DNA of 14,151 nt. Origin: JBAZJN01 sp041651295 (GTDB lineage: Bacteria; Patescibacteriota; UBA1384; XYA2-FULL-43-10; CAINNR01). The stretch lies in NCBI GenBank assembly GCA_041651295.1, contig JBAZJN010000026.1, forward strand, positions 1 through 14,151, given 5' to 3'. Every line of letters begins with the position of its first letter. The first letter of the stretch is position 1. Below, piece after piece: positions 7,110-14,151 of this stretch. The notes under the pieces were generated by a model, which had not been told where the DNA came from, ran no database searches, and was given only the letters and a program-made list of their open reading frames with translations. The position numbers and the translations under genes are program-made.

Positions 7110-7669
7110 ACTTCAACGACGTTTGGGAAAAAGGCGATTACAGGAGAGGATCAACGGCGTTAAGGATGATTCCTTTTCTGCAAAAATTTATTCCACAAGG
7201 GAGCGTTATTAATGATTACGGTTCCGGGACAGGGCGGGCGGATGTGGAATTGATTAAGCTGGGCTACAAGGTAAATATGGTTGATTTTGCTGATGTTGCC
7301 CTTGAGGATGAGGCCAAAGGATTGATCGGGGAGAACCTGACTTATACCGTTTCTGATTTGTCGGAATTGCCGGAAGAATTTCCGGTTGCGAATTGGGGTA
7401 TTTGTATCAATGTATTGATGACGGTTGAGCCTGACAAGCTGGACAAGATCATGCTTGAAATGAAGCGCACCTGTAAGAATCTGATTATTGAAGTATATGA
7501 CCGGCCGGATGTACGCTTGGGGAAAGATAGGACGCTAATCAAGGGCAATGCCAATTTCTGGCTCACGGAAATGACAAAATACTGGACAATCCTTGAAAGC
7601 TACCCTGGTGAATGTCAAGGCCGATATATCGTTGTTGGTTACAGCAGTTGGGAGAGTGTCAATGAATAA
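7106..7669 (+). CDS. Class I SAM-dependent methyltransferase (phage-type)
   Basis: 187 residues. Motif I is clear (VINDYGSGTG, residues 34-43). Strand 2 ends in the acidic residue expected to hold the SAM ribose (VDFAD, Asp60), and a later motif (SDLSELPEEF, then WGICINVLMTVEP) resembles the rest of a Rossmann-type fold. The N-terminus (WEKGDYRRGS) and overall length fit a family found in phage late regions next to glycosyltransferase-like and GNAT-like genes. The substrate cannot be read from the sequence; DNA, protein, glycan or a small molecule are all possible. The ATG overlaps the nozzle-gene stop (ATGA, 7106-7109), with GAGG at 7098-7101. It overlaps the next gene by 8 nt. Confidence 0.82.
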   Translation: MNFNDVWEKGDYRRGSTALRMIPFLQKFIPQGSVINDYGSGTGRADVELIKLGYKVNMVDFADVALEDEAKGLIGENLTYTVSDLSELPEEFPVANWGICINVLMTVEPDKLDKIMLEMKRTCKNLIIEVYDRPDVRLGKDRTLIKGNANFWLTEMTKYWTILESYPGECQGRYIVVGYSSWESVNE

Positions 7670-8360
7670 AATAACTATTGCGGCCGGATGGTCCGGAGAT
7701 GCGCTTTATACCCTGGATGACGTTAATAAACTTGTGCGGGGTGTTCGCCGGAATACAACCATACCTTATGAGTTTGTTCTGTATGTTGGGCCGGAAGCCC
7801 AGAAGCCCGGAAAACTGAACGGACTTGAATCAGGGGTGACGGTGATTGAGTCGCCTTATTCTTCATGGTGGGTAGGGATGAAAGGCGCTGATCCAGATAA
7901 TCGACCATGGATTAAAACGGATTCTATTCTATCAATGGGGCTTGATTGCGTGATTGTCGGCAGTTTAGACGAACTGATCACTTTCCCGTCAAATTTGGTA
8001 AGTATGAAAGATTACCCCGCCCATCGTTGCCCGGTAGGTCGTGAAAATGATTGCAATTTAGAGGTTTGGATTACCAGAAATAACGCTGACCGGCCGTTAT
8101 GGGATGAATATGTGAGAGTCGGGAAGCCGAATTGGAACATGGAAGAACGGGCCGGAAAGGAATTTTCGATGTGTGCGCAGGGCTGGATAAACGACACCCA
8201 TGCGGTTCATGTTGATCTGTTTCCCGAAAATTGGGTTATTTCCTATAAATTGGGCGTGCGCGATAGAGGCTTGCCGCCGGATTGCCGGATTGTATCTTTT
8301 CACGGAAGACCGAAACCGCGTGAAGTTGATGAACCGTGGATCAAGGAGCATTGGATTTGA
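7662..8360 (+). CDS. Glycosyltransferase-like protein (GT-A-type, with an altered DxD site)
   Basis: 232 residues. The pattern matches a phage/bacterial glycosyltransferase-like family: LVRGVRRNTTIPYEFVLYVG near the N-terminus, a Trp pair (SSWWVG, 67-72), the strand LDCVIVGSLDELI (94-106), and the C-terminal VSFHGRPKP and WIKEHW segments. In that family the strand is usually preceded by an Asp-x-Asp metal/nucleotide-sugar site (LDLDxVIVGSLD). Here it reads MGLDCVIVGSLD, so the first Asp is Gly93 and only Asp95 remains. It may be inactive or metal-independent. The start is chosen by GGGAG (7650-7654), 7 nt before the ATG, and by the 8-nt overlap with the methyltransferase gene. Donor and acceptor are unknown. 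Confidence 0.72.
   Translation: MNKITIAAGWSGDALYTLDDVNKLVRGVRRNTTIPYEFVLYVGPEAQKPGKLNGLESGVTVIESPYSSWWVGMKGADPDNRPWIKTDSILSMGLDCVIVGSLDELITFPSNLVSMKDYPAHRCPVGRENDCNLEVWITRNNADRPLWDEYVRVGKPNWNMEERAGKEFSMCAQGWINDTHAVHVDLFPENWVISYKLGVRDRGLPPDCRIVSFHGRPKPREVDEPWIKEHWI
8343..8348 (+). promoter_or_regulatory. Strong ribosome-binding site for a TTG start
   Basis: AAGGAG ends 8 nt before the TTG at 8357. The TTG overlaps the upstream stop as TTGA (8357-8360), the same geometry as the ATGA overlaps elsewhere in the window. This favours 8357 over the alternative GTG at 8336 and the TTG at 8351. Confidence 0.7.
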
Positions 8361-8767
8361 ACGTCACGGACTTTAAAATTGAAGATTACGACAATATGAA
8401 AGTCAAGCCTGATTCATGGTGTGACCGCCGATTAATCGAGGCTTATGCACTTGCGGGGACGGCCTGGACGTTATGGGCGGATGATAAGATAATTCTATGT
8501 GGGGGGCTGGTTCCCGGTGGTTGGCCTGGGGTTGCGGATGTGTGGATTGCTCCGTCTATTTTCATTGATAAATACCCTCTGGCGGCAGTTAAATATGTCA
8601 GGGGTTATCTGGACAAGGCCATTGAAGTTTATGGCTTGTGGAGGGTACAGGCGACGATTGCGGCGGAACATTGTAAATGGATCGAATTGATGGGATTCCA
8701 AAAAGAGGGGCTATTGAGGAAATTCAGCCCGGACAAACAAGACAGATTTATATATTCGAGGGTTTAA
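8357..8767 (+). CDS. GNAT-fold protein, T7 gp13-like internal/assembly protein
   Basis: 136 residues. The order of segments is that of the gp13-like family of podophages, which has a GNAT (acetyltransferase) fold: CGGLVPGGWPGVADVWIAPS (48-67), a helix with YPLAAVKYVRGYLDKAIE, RVQATIAAEHCKWIELMGF (96-114), KEGLLRKFSPD and a final RFIYSRV. The acetyl-CoA P-loop (Q/R-x-x-G-x-G/A) expected after the fourth strand is not present; residues 71-79 read DKYPLAAVK. It is therefore more likely a structural or assembly protein than an active enzyme. Its place between the nozzle and the gp14-like gene is the same as in T7, with two extra genes in between. Confidence 0.75.
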   Translation: MNVTDFKIEDYDNMKVKPDSWCDRRLIEAYALAGTAWTLWADDKIILCGGLVPGGWPGVADVWIAPSIFIDKYPLAAVKYVRGYLDKAIEVYGLWRVQATIAAEHCKWIELMGFQKEGLLRKFSPDKQDRFIYSRV

Positions 8768-8768
8768 C

Positions 8769-9398
8769 ATGGCACAGGCATTGAGTTCTCCACTCGCAAA
8801 AGGATTTGGCGCGGGTATTTCGATGGCCGGAATCGGGTATGAGGGAGCGCAGACCCGAAATTATTACGGAATGATGGCGGCCCAGACCCAACAGCAAAAA
8901 GAGCGTGCGCAACGGGAAATCAACATTCAGAGAATGGAAGCCGGATTTGCCAAAGATCAGGCCAAAGCCTATGAGCAAGAGGCCGTTTATTCTGAACAGA
9001 TCGGCGCCGTTAAGGAAAAACGATTTCAAAAGGAATCCGACCAACAGGCAAAGTCTGTTTACTCAAAGATGGCGAAGTCCGGCGTAAGCATGAGTTACGG
9101 GTCGCCCATGGAAGTCATGGAGGACGCGGTTAATCAGAGGTCAGAAGACCTTGCAATATTGGGCTGGTCAAACAAACACGACACCTATCAGAAGGAAATG
9201 GCCGCTAAGGTAATGAGCGACAAAGCGACCATCATGCTTTCAAGGGTCAAGATGGCGGAGGCTGATTTACCTATGTACGATTGGCAATCGTCTATTTATG
9301 GCAATTATTCCAGTGAAGTTAAGAAAGCTACAAGTATCAGACAGTTTAATGCGTTTTTGGGTGCATATAATGAAATCTTCAAGGGACAGGTGAAATAA
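8769..9398 (+). CDS. Internal virion (ejection) protein, T7 gp14-like
   Basis: 209 residues. A Gly/Ala-rich N-terminal segment (KGFGAGISMAGIGYEGA) is followed by a long helix full of Gln, Lys, Glu and Arg (residues 38-98) and then by the family signature AKSGVSMSYGSPMEVM (102-117), with a second long helix after it. This layout is typical of gp14-like internal core proteins, which leave the capsid at infection and form part of the channel across the outer membrane. GAGGG (8758-8762) lies 6 nt before the ATG. The gap to the preceding gene is 1 nt, the only junction after 1706 that does not overlap. Confidence 0.78.
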   Translation: MAQALSSPLAKGFGAGISMAGIGYEGAQTRNYYGMMAAQTQQQKERAQREINIQRMEAGFAKDQAKAYEQEAVYSEQIGAVKEKRFQKESDQQAKSVYSKMAKSGVSMSYGSPMEVMEDAVNQRSEDLAILGWSNKHDTYQKEMAAKVMSDKATIMLSRVKMAEADLPMYDWQSSIYGNYSSEVKKATSIRQFNAFLGAYNEIFKGQVK

Positions 9399-9401
9399 TG
9401 G
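9388..9401 (+). repeat. Gene-junction motif AGGTGAAATAATGG, copy 2
   Basis: Identical to 2913-2926. It joins the gp14-like and gp15-like genes through a TAATG stop/start overlap. Confidence 0.7.
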
Positions 9402-11077
9402 ATCTTCGTATTCCGGCGGGCGGCGTAGGTCAGGCCATACAGCAGACGGGCGGGCAAGTCAGTGAAATCGGGAATACACTTGATATCGTTCAGGCCAATT
9501 TCGATTACAACGATGCGGCGGCGATAAAGCATGAGGCTGACCTAAGAAAACAGGAACACTATATAAATTTCTGGCAAAAAGAGGACGGATCAGACCCGGA
9601 CGCAATTAACCGCTACACAACAGAATTGGAAAAGGTTGACAAGGAATATATCGACCGCGCATATAAGATCAACAATCGGGTGGGCGGGTACTTCGAGAAG
9701 GATGCCAGAGTTTCCACCGCGCAGTTTGCCAGGCAGGGCCAGACACAGCATTTCAAAAAATTCTACGAAAAGTCCATGAAAGTGGACATGGAAGAAACTG
9801 ACCGGGCGACAAAGCGGGCTGTTACGACCGGAGAGTTATTTTTGGAAATGGATAAAAACAAGGTCATGCTGAACGCCCGAAGACCTATTTATGGAAATAA
9901 TGTTGACGGGATGATCACCGAAGCCAATTCGTATATGGTGGAAAACTTCATTTCCGGGCGGTTGGCGAATCCGGTTACTGCAGCGGAGTTTTTAAAGAGG
10001 GTGCAGGATGACCCCTCATACAAGCAGGAACTTTATAAGCACTTACCGGCAACGAAGGTCGATGCTGTTGAAAAAGCAATAAGCGCGGGGAAAGCGCAGA
10101 TGTTGGGAACAGTCGCCTTTCAGTCAATCTTGAATGAGGCGGCAGTTGATCCCGATGTAATAGCGGGGACAGAATCACAAACGGACAAGGCTTATGAATT
10201 ATGGATGAATCCCGGCACAATGAATAAATACGGGATAACAGATAATCAATGGCGCGAGGGGATGTTAAACTTTGAAAAAATGATTACCTATCGTGACAAG
10301 GCGGACGAGCAGGAAGCGGGGAAATTAACCATTGGCTTGTCTCAAAAATACGCCCGACATGAATTGACCTTTGCCGACATCGAGAAAGCTTTTGAAGGTA
10401 TCGAAAACCCGCGCCTGAAAACAAAATATTATGAGCATTGGACGGGTGTATTGGTTCAACAGTCTAACCAGTTGCGGGCATTACAAGCGCAGATTCGTAG
10501 TGCATCAGCGGCGGAACGGTCAGCCAAAGCCGCCGAAGACGCGAATAGTCCCTATATGCGGGATGATCCGGAGACCGTTGCCAAGCTATATAAGAAAATA
10601 GCAGAAAATCCGTATGCTCCGGGGTTAATGAATGAAATCAATCTTCAGCTTTATGACGGATTGAGTTATAAAACTCATTTAAGCATGGTTGATGATATTA
10701 AGAAAGCGGACATCTTTCAGACCCCGGCAGGAAAGGAAATATACAAGCGGTTGACCAATGATTACAAAAAAGACCCTCTGGCATTTACGGAAGAATATGA
10801 ATATTTCCGGTCAATCATGTCAGAAAATCCCAATTTAAATTTGGAACAACTTGACAAGGAATATCGCGGGCGCAAGGAATATCGCGGCCGGAATATTATT
10901 TCAAAAATATTAGATATGGAGTTTGAGGACACACCACCCGCAAAGCAGCCGGTAACTCCGAAAAATCAATTTAACGAATTACCTGATCCGGAGCCACACA
11001 AGGGCAAGACGGCAACCGACACAGAGACGGGGAAAAAATATAAATCCGATGGAAAAAAATGGATAGAGGTTAAATAA
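9398..11077 (+). CDS. Internal virion protein, T7 gp15-like
   Basis: 559 residues, almost wholly helical and highly charged, with no membrane segment and no catalytic motif that I recognise. It opens with LRIPAGGVGQAIQQTGGQV, an N-terminus common in phage internal proteins encoded between gp14-like and gp16-like genes. The C-terminus ends with a short Gly/Asp/Lys motif (GKTATDTETGKKYKSDGKKW, then IEVK) also seen at the ends of other phage internal proteins. Position gives the role: in T7 the gp15 protein forms the periplasmic tube for DNA entry. Sequence similarity within this group is low, so the assignment depends mainly on gene order and composition. An 18-bp tandem duplication lies near its end (10856-10891). 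Confidence 0.68.
   Translation: MDLRIPAGGVGQAIQQTGGQVSEIGNTLDIVQANFDYNDAAAIKHEADLRKQEHYINFWQKEDGSDPDAINRYTTELEKVDKEYIDRAYKINNRVGGYFEKDARVSTAQFARQGQTQHFKKFYEKSMKVDMEETDRATKRAVTTGELFLEMDKNKVMLNARRPIYGNNVDGMITEANSYMVENFISGRLANPVTAAEFLKRVQDDPSYKQELYKHLPATKVDAVEKAISAGKAQMLGTVAFQSILNEAAVDPDVIAGTESQTDKAYELWMNPGTMNKYGITDNQWREGMLNFEKMITYRDKADEQEAGKLTIGLSQKYARHELTFADIEKAFEGIENPRLKTKYYEHWTGVLVQQSNQLRALQAQIRSASAAERSAKAAEDANSPYMRDDPETVAKLYKKIAENPYAPGLMNEINLQLYDGLSYKTHLSMVDDIKKADIFQTPAGKEIYKRLTNDYKKDPLAFTEEYEYFRSIMSENPNLNLEQLDKEYRGRKEYRGRNIISKILDMEFEDTPPAKQPVTPKNQFNELPDPEPHKGKTATDTETGKKYKSDGKKWIEVK
10856..10891 (+). repeat. 18-bp tandem duplication inside the gp15-like gene
   Basis: AAGGAATATCGCGGGCGC (10856-10873) is followed directly by AAGGAATATCGCGGCCGG (10874-10891), which differs at only two bases. 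It encodes KEYRGR twice in a row and keeps the frame. Confidence 0.85.
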
Positions 11078-11080
11078 TGG
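11067..11080 (+). repeat. Gene-junction motif AGGTTAAATAATGG, copy 3
   Basis: Differs by one base from the copies at 2913-2926 and 9388-9401. It carries the stop of the gp15-like gene and the start of the last gene. Confidence 0.65.
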
Positions 11081-14000
11081 CGTTCATTATTGAGGAAGAA
11101 ACACCGCAAGGACGTTTTGTAATTGATACCCCTGAAGAATTATCTTTCAAGCAGGGAAGTGACCCTTCATTAATTGATAAGGTGTGGGGGTTTTTTCAAG
11201 ACCCGGAGAAAGAAAAGGCGAAAGCGGTTCAAGCTTTAGTGGATTCAGAGGCGCTTGATATATCGCCGTCCGATGCCTACCGATACCGTGACCAGATTGA
11301 CGATGGGGTAAAATTAGACCCTATGGCGGTTAAGGCGTCCCGGAGAACCTCATTGACGGAGCGGGTAAATCAAAGCTGGGAGACAGGCAAGGCACAAGTT
11401 CAGCAGGGATTACTTGCCTCAAAGTTTTTGATCAACGGTGATATGGCCGCCTATGACGAAGCCTTAAAAATTAAATACCCTGAATATGATTTTATATCAG
11501 AAGGTAGAATCGAAAGCGCAGTAAGGGCGGCGGCCAAAATGCTACCGATGACGGTTGATGTCGGAAAAGAGTTTCTTTTTAAAGGTCTTCCGGTGGGAAT
11601 GGGCGCGGGCGCCACGGTGGCTATTTTGGGACAGTTAGGGCCGCAAGCCGCACTTCCCGAAGAAGTGGTTACCGTACCGGCCGCAACAGCATTGGGGTTT
11701 AAAGCCGGGGGAACCGCCGCCGCTTATAAAAGAGTCATGGAACTTGAGGGCGGTTTGGCTGTTATGGAGTTAATGAACCTTGAGGATGCTCAAGGGAATA
11801 AACTTGACCCGAACACAGTAAGGGCTACTGGCCTTGGAATCGGCGCGGTCAACGGACTGATTGAACTGGCACAGATTAAACTTTTATTAAAGACTGTTCC
11901 GGGATTAGAAAAGGTTCTGGGAAAAGCAATCATCGACACCATAAGCAGTAAAACATTAAAAGAACGGCTTGCCAAAACTGCCGTGAATTATGGCGGTGTT
12001 GTATTGGCTGAAACAGGACAGGAACTTGCCCAGGAATCAACCAATATTATTGCTGAAGCCTTAGCCATTGAACTGAATAATGCCGCAAAGGGTACGGACA
12101 TACCACAGGCGACACTTGAAGAAATATTAGACAGGTATTATGAAATAGGAACGGAATCAGCGCAGGCATTTATGGTCATGGCCCTGCCCGGATCAATGGC
12201 AACAGCGGCCTATAAAGGCGGAAATAAGCCGAAAAAAGTCAATCCCTCAAAACCTCCCGTTCAGGATTCGCCCGCTGTTAAACAGGCGCAGGAAACCGTG
12301 CAATCCTATAACGGCAAAAAACCCATCATCCTGGGTGTGGATGAAACAGTTGTGGACGGAGAAAATGTCATTACGTCCTTTACGATGGCCGATCCGATTA
12401 CCGGCGATGTGTTCACAGTTCCGGCGCAACAGAAAATTCAGGATGACACCGTAACTTATCTTCCTGACCAAAACGCAATTAATGACCGGCTGGAAAAAAC
12501 AACGTCGGATGACCTTGATGCCCAAATAGACCGGATGATTGAGGGCGACGATACAGCGATTGAACGGGTATTCGGCAAAGAGGCGGATGTGCCTAATTTT
12601 GAGGCAAGGGAAGATATTACCCCTGCCGAGATCGTTGAACCTGGGGCAAATACGGAAGGCGAAATTTCGGTACTTGACAGCGTAAAAGCCATAAATAAAA
12701 CTTTGGGCGAAAAGGGAAGCATTGACCTTGAACCGATTGTAAATCTGGGACGTTCCATAATTGCAGAGGGACACAGAACCTATGAAGCCTTTACTGCAAG
12801 AGCAAAAGAGCTTCTGGGGGATGCGTGGGAAAAAGTCAAGGAACTTGTTGAGCAGGCATGGAAAACCTTGCAGAATGAGCGCGGTTCTGTTAATATTAAA
12901 TCCGTGACCACCAAACAGGGGACGGGTGGCAACATAACTGCTAAAGAAAACCCAACGCCCGAAGCAGAGAATAACACTAATTTATATTTATTCGATAGCG
13001 ATAGATTCCCGTTAGCAAATGAAGCGTTTAATAATTCTAGCTATGCGGAACATTTGCGATATGTAAAAAATTTTAATAAATTAGAATATCCATTCAAAAA
13101 TATAAAAATCACAAGAATAATTCAAACTATACCGATCAACGACAGGGTAAGTTTGAAGGTTTTCCCGCACGGAGATCATTATGCGGCGCAGTTATATATT
13201 GATGGCCTAAAAGATAGAACTTATATGCCCGATGAATGGAATCCAGGCTGGCGCGGAAGGACAATAAAAGAATTAGATAATAATCTTAAAAAGATTAAAC
13301 ATTTATTTGCCGGAACTATAGGAGACGAACTATTATATAACGCACGAGAGGGTAGTATGTTTTTTAAGGATATTGCCGAAATAAAAAACAATATCCATAA
13401 AGACATTAAAAATATCATAGATAAAAAAATACACGATGACGTTAGCGACAGATTGTCTGATGAAGAAAATAGTTTAGTGAAAAAAATATCTGAAGCATGG
13501 GAATATAATAAGATAGCAAATCATGGATATGGGTCATCTAAATATTACGTTGATAAATATTCATACGAACAGAAAAATAATCTTATTAAGAGCGTAAAGG
13601 AAGCGCTGGATAAAAAAAAATATAAGAATATTGATTATGGAATACAAGACAAGAGTTCACCCGCCCAGGTAGACGGAGAGACTATTATTTATTTTGATAT
13701 AAAAGGAAGACAAGTATCTTTCCATATTAAAAAAGAAGAATGGCTAAAAGAGCAAAACGCAAATCTCCCAATAACACATCGGGACACGATTCTTAAAGCG
13801 AAGGAATATAAAAAAGATTGGATTGGCGTAAGGTTTTACAAAAACCCACTAACCCTTTCAGACGAAGAATATTTTAATCAACTCCCTAACCAATCCAGCA
13901 CCCCGAAGGGAGGGGTGCAGTTAAATGACGTTTCCTCTATTCTCAATCCCGTTGAAATCGTCGAAAATCTCCGTGGTCTTACTTCCAACATCAAAGAAGC

Positions 14001-14151
14001 CATGCCTCACCTTGAGGCACTAGGCCGTAATATTTACGAATCCGGAAAAGTCAAATTCAATGAATGGTCTGCTGCCATGAAAGAAACCCTGGGCGATCTG
14101 TGGGAGTCTTTCAAGGATGTGATGAATCAGGTTTATGAATTTACGAAACGG
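11077..14151 (+). CDS. Giant internal virion / polyvalent-type protein (T7 gp16-like position), 3'-truncated by the window
   Basis: Translating by eye from the ATG at 11077 gives 1025 codons with no stop to the window edge, so the gene continues. Residues about 170-190, 249-272 and 303-330 are hydrophobic, Gly/Ala-rich segments (GLPVGMGAGATVAILGQLG; GLGIGAVNGLIELAQIKLLL; GGVVLAETGQELAQES), as in the large ejection proteins of podophages. Residues 413-450 look beta-rich. A helical module occurs twice (557-598 and 982-1023). Between the copies, residues about 632-938 form a Lys/Asn/Ile-rich cargo with no motif that I recognise. No transglycosylase domain is seen at the N-terminus, unlike T7 gp16. 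The likely role is DNA ejection across the inner membrane. The start is fixed by TAATG overlap and GAGGT 6 nt upstream. Confidence 0.75.
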   Translation, partial: MAFIIEEETPQGRFVIDTPEELSFKQGSDPSLIDKVWGFFQDPEKEKAKAVQALVDSEALDISPSDAYRYRDQIDDGVKLDPMAVKASRRTSLTERVNQSWETGKAQVQQGLLASKFLINGDMAAYDEALKIKYPEYDFISEGRIESAVRAAAKMLPMTVDVGKEFLFKGLPVGMGAGATVAILGQLGPQAALPEEVVTVPAATALGFKAGGTAAAYKRVMELEGGLAVMELMNLEDAQGNKLDPNTVRATGLGIGAVNGLIELAQIKLLLKTVPGLEKVLGKAIIDTISSKTLKERLAKTAVNYGGVVLAETGQELAQESTNIIAEALAIELNNAAKGTDIPQATLEEILDRYYEIGTESAQAFMVMALPGSMATAAYKGGNKPKKVNPSKPPVQDSPAVKQAQETVQSYNGKKPIILGVDETVVDGENVITSFTMADPITGDVFTVPAQQKIQDDTVTYLPDQNAINDRLEKTTSDDLDAQIDRMIEGDDTAIERVFGKEADVPNFEAREDITPAEIVEPGANTEGEISVLDSVKAINKTLGEKGSIDLEPIVNLGRSIIAEGHRTYEAFTARAKELLGDAWEKVKELVEQAWKTLQNERGSVNIKSVTTKQGTGGNITAKENPTPEAENNTNLYLFDSDRFPLANEAFNNSSYAEHLRYVKNFNKLEYPFKNIKITRIIQTIPINDRVSLKVFPHGDHYAAQLYIDGLKDRTYMPDEWNPGWRGRTIKELDNNLKKIKHLFAGTIGDELLYNAREGSMFFKDIAEIKNNIHKDIKNIIDKKIHDDVSDRLSDEENSLVKKISEAWEYNKIANHGYGSSKYYVDKYSYEQKNNLIKSVKEALDKKKYKNIDYGIQDKSSPAQVDGETIIYFDIKGRQVSFHIKKEEWLKEQNANLPITHRDTILKAKEYKKDWIGVRFYKNPLTLSDEEYFNQLPNQSSTPKGGVQLNDVSSILNPVEIVENLRGLTSNIKEAMPHLEALGRNIYESGKVKFNEWSAAMKETLGDLWESFKDVMNQVYEFTKR
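12745..12870 (+). repeat. Helical module, copy 1 (within the giant protein)
   Basis: Encodes residues 557-598, from LGRSIIAEG through KELLGDAWEKVKELVEQAW. By hand alignment 15 of the first 39 positions are identical to copy 2, including LGR-I, a Gly, KE-LGD-WE and K----Q. The pattern is protein-level; the DNA copies are diverged. Confidence 0.65.
12970..13890 (+). other. AT-rich cargo segment within the giant gene
   Basis: Sharp base-composition change without loss of reading frame. Hand counts of G+C: 33 of 60 bases at 12601-12660, then 16 of 60 at 13021-13080 and 12 of 60 at 13381-13440. Codons shift to AAT, AAA, ATA and TTA. It encodes about 307 residues rich in Lys, Asn, Ile and Tyr. The borders are approximate. 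Confidence 0.7.
13898..13918 (+). repeat. GC-rich hairpin at the cargo border
   Basis: GCACCCC (13898-13904) and GGGGTGC (13912-13918) are perfect inverted repeats around a 7-nt loop. They lie in coding sequence (within SSTPKGGVQ) where the AT-rich cargo ends. There is no T-run after it, so it is not a terminator. Confidence 0.6.
14020..14145 (+). repeat. Helical module, copy 2 (within the giant protein)
   Basis: Encodes residues 982-1023, from LGRNIYESG through KETLGDLWESFKDVMNQVY. It is the partner of 12745-12870 and directly follows the cargo-side segment 13919-14019. Confidence 0.65.

Noticed and set aside
11077..11600. Lytic transglycosylase domain expected at the N-terminus of a gp16-like protein
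   Set aside because: I searched the translated N-terminal 200 residues and found no transglycosylase-like catalytic Glu motif or fold signature.
12247..12774. 175-codon open frame on the minus strand
   Set aside because: It lies wholly opposite the open giant gene, shows no recognisable domain and would be the only reverse gene in a one-direction operon.
12951..13908. Direct repeat (CCCGAAG at 12958-12964 and 13902-13908) as target-site duplication of the cargo
   Set aside because: Only seven bases match, the copies are in different codon phases, and such a match is expected by chance; it is no more than possible microhomology.

Overview
The window is part of the late region of a podovirus-type phage or prophage that infects a Gram-negative host. 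The Gram-negative assignment rests on a two-component spanin pair (inner-membrane Rz-like plus lipoprotein Rz1-like) and a small M15 peptidoglycan peptidase. The podovirus assignment rests on a run of genes in T7 order: tail tubular/adaptor protein (gp11-like), nozzle protein (gp12-like), GNAT-fold gp13-like protein, then gp14-, gp15- and gp16-like internal (ejection) proteins. The host genus cannot be read from the sequence. No integrase, att site, tRNA, CRISPR or insertion sequence is visible.

Layout. 1-1614: 3' part of an AT-rich right-handed beta-helix protein whose visible N-terminus looks like the end of a signal peptide. 1615-1705: the only intergenic gap, holding a potential three-way-junction RNA fold at 1621-1670. 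1706-2923: lysis cassette of a small coiled-coil/membrane protein, an M15 endolysin, a two-helix membrane protein (holin candidate), an i-spanin and an overlapping o-spanin. 2923-7109: tail adaptor with an extra N-terminal segment, then a 1169-residue nozzle protein with three apparent domain insertions. 7106-8767: methyltransferase, glycosyltransferase-like protein and GNAT-like protein. 8769-14151: gp14-, gp15- and gp16-like internal proteins. The last is open over 1025 codons to the window edge and runs past it.

From 1706 onward every gene is on the + strand, and each start overlaps or lies within 1 nt of the preceding stop. Lysis, tail and ejection genes therefore appear to be translated as one coupled polycistron with no internal promoter or terminator that I could see.

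The parts least explained by known families are: the structured gap at 1621-1670; the roughly 920-bp very AT-rich cargo inside the last gene, lying between two copies of a helical module and ending near a GC-rich hairpin; the extra N-terminal segment on the tail adaptor; the three inserted domains in the nozzle protein; and the methyltransferase/glycosyltransferase-like pair inside the tail-ejection block.
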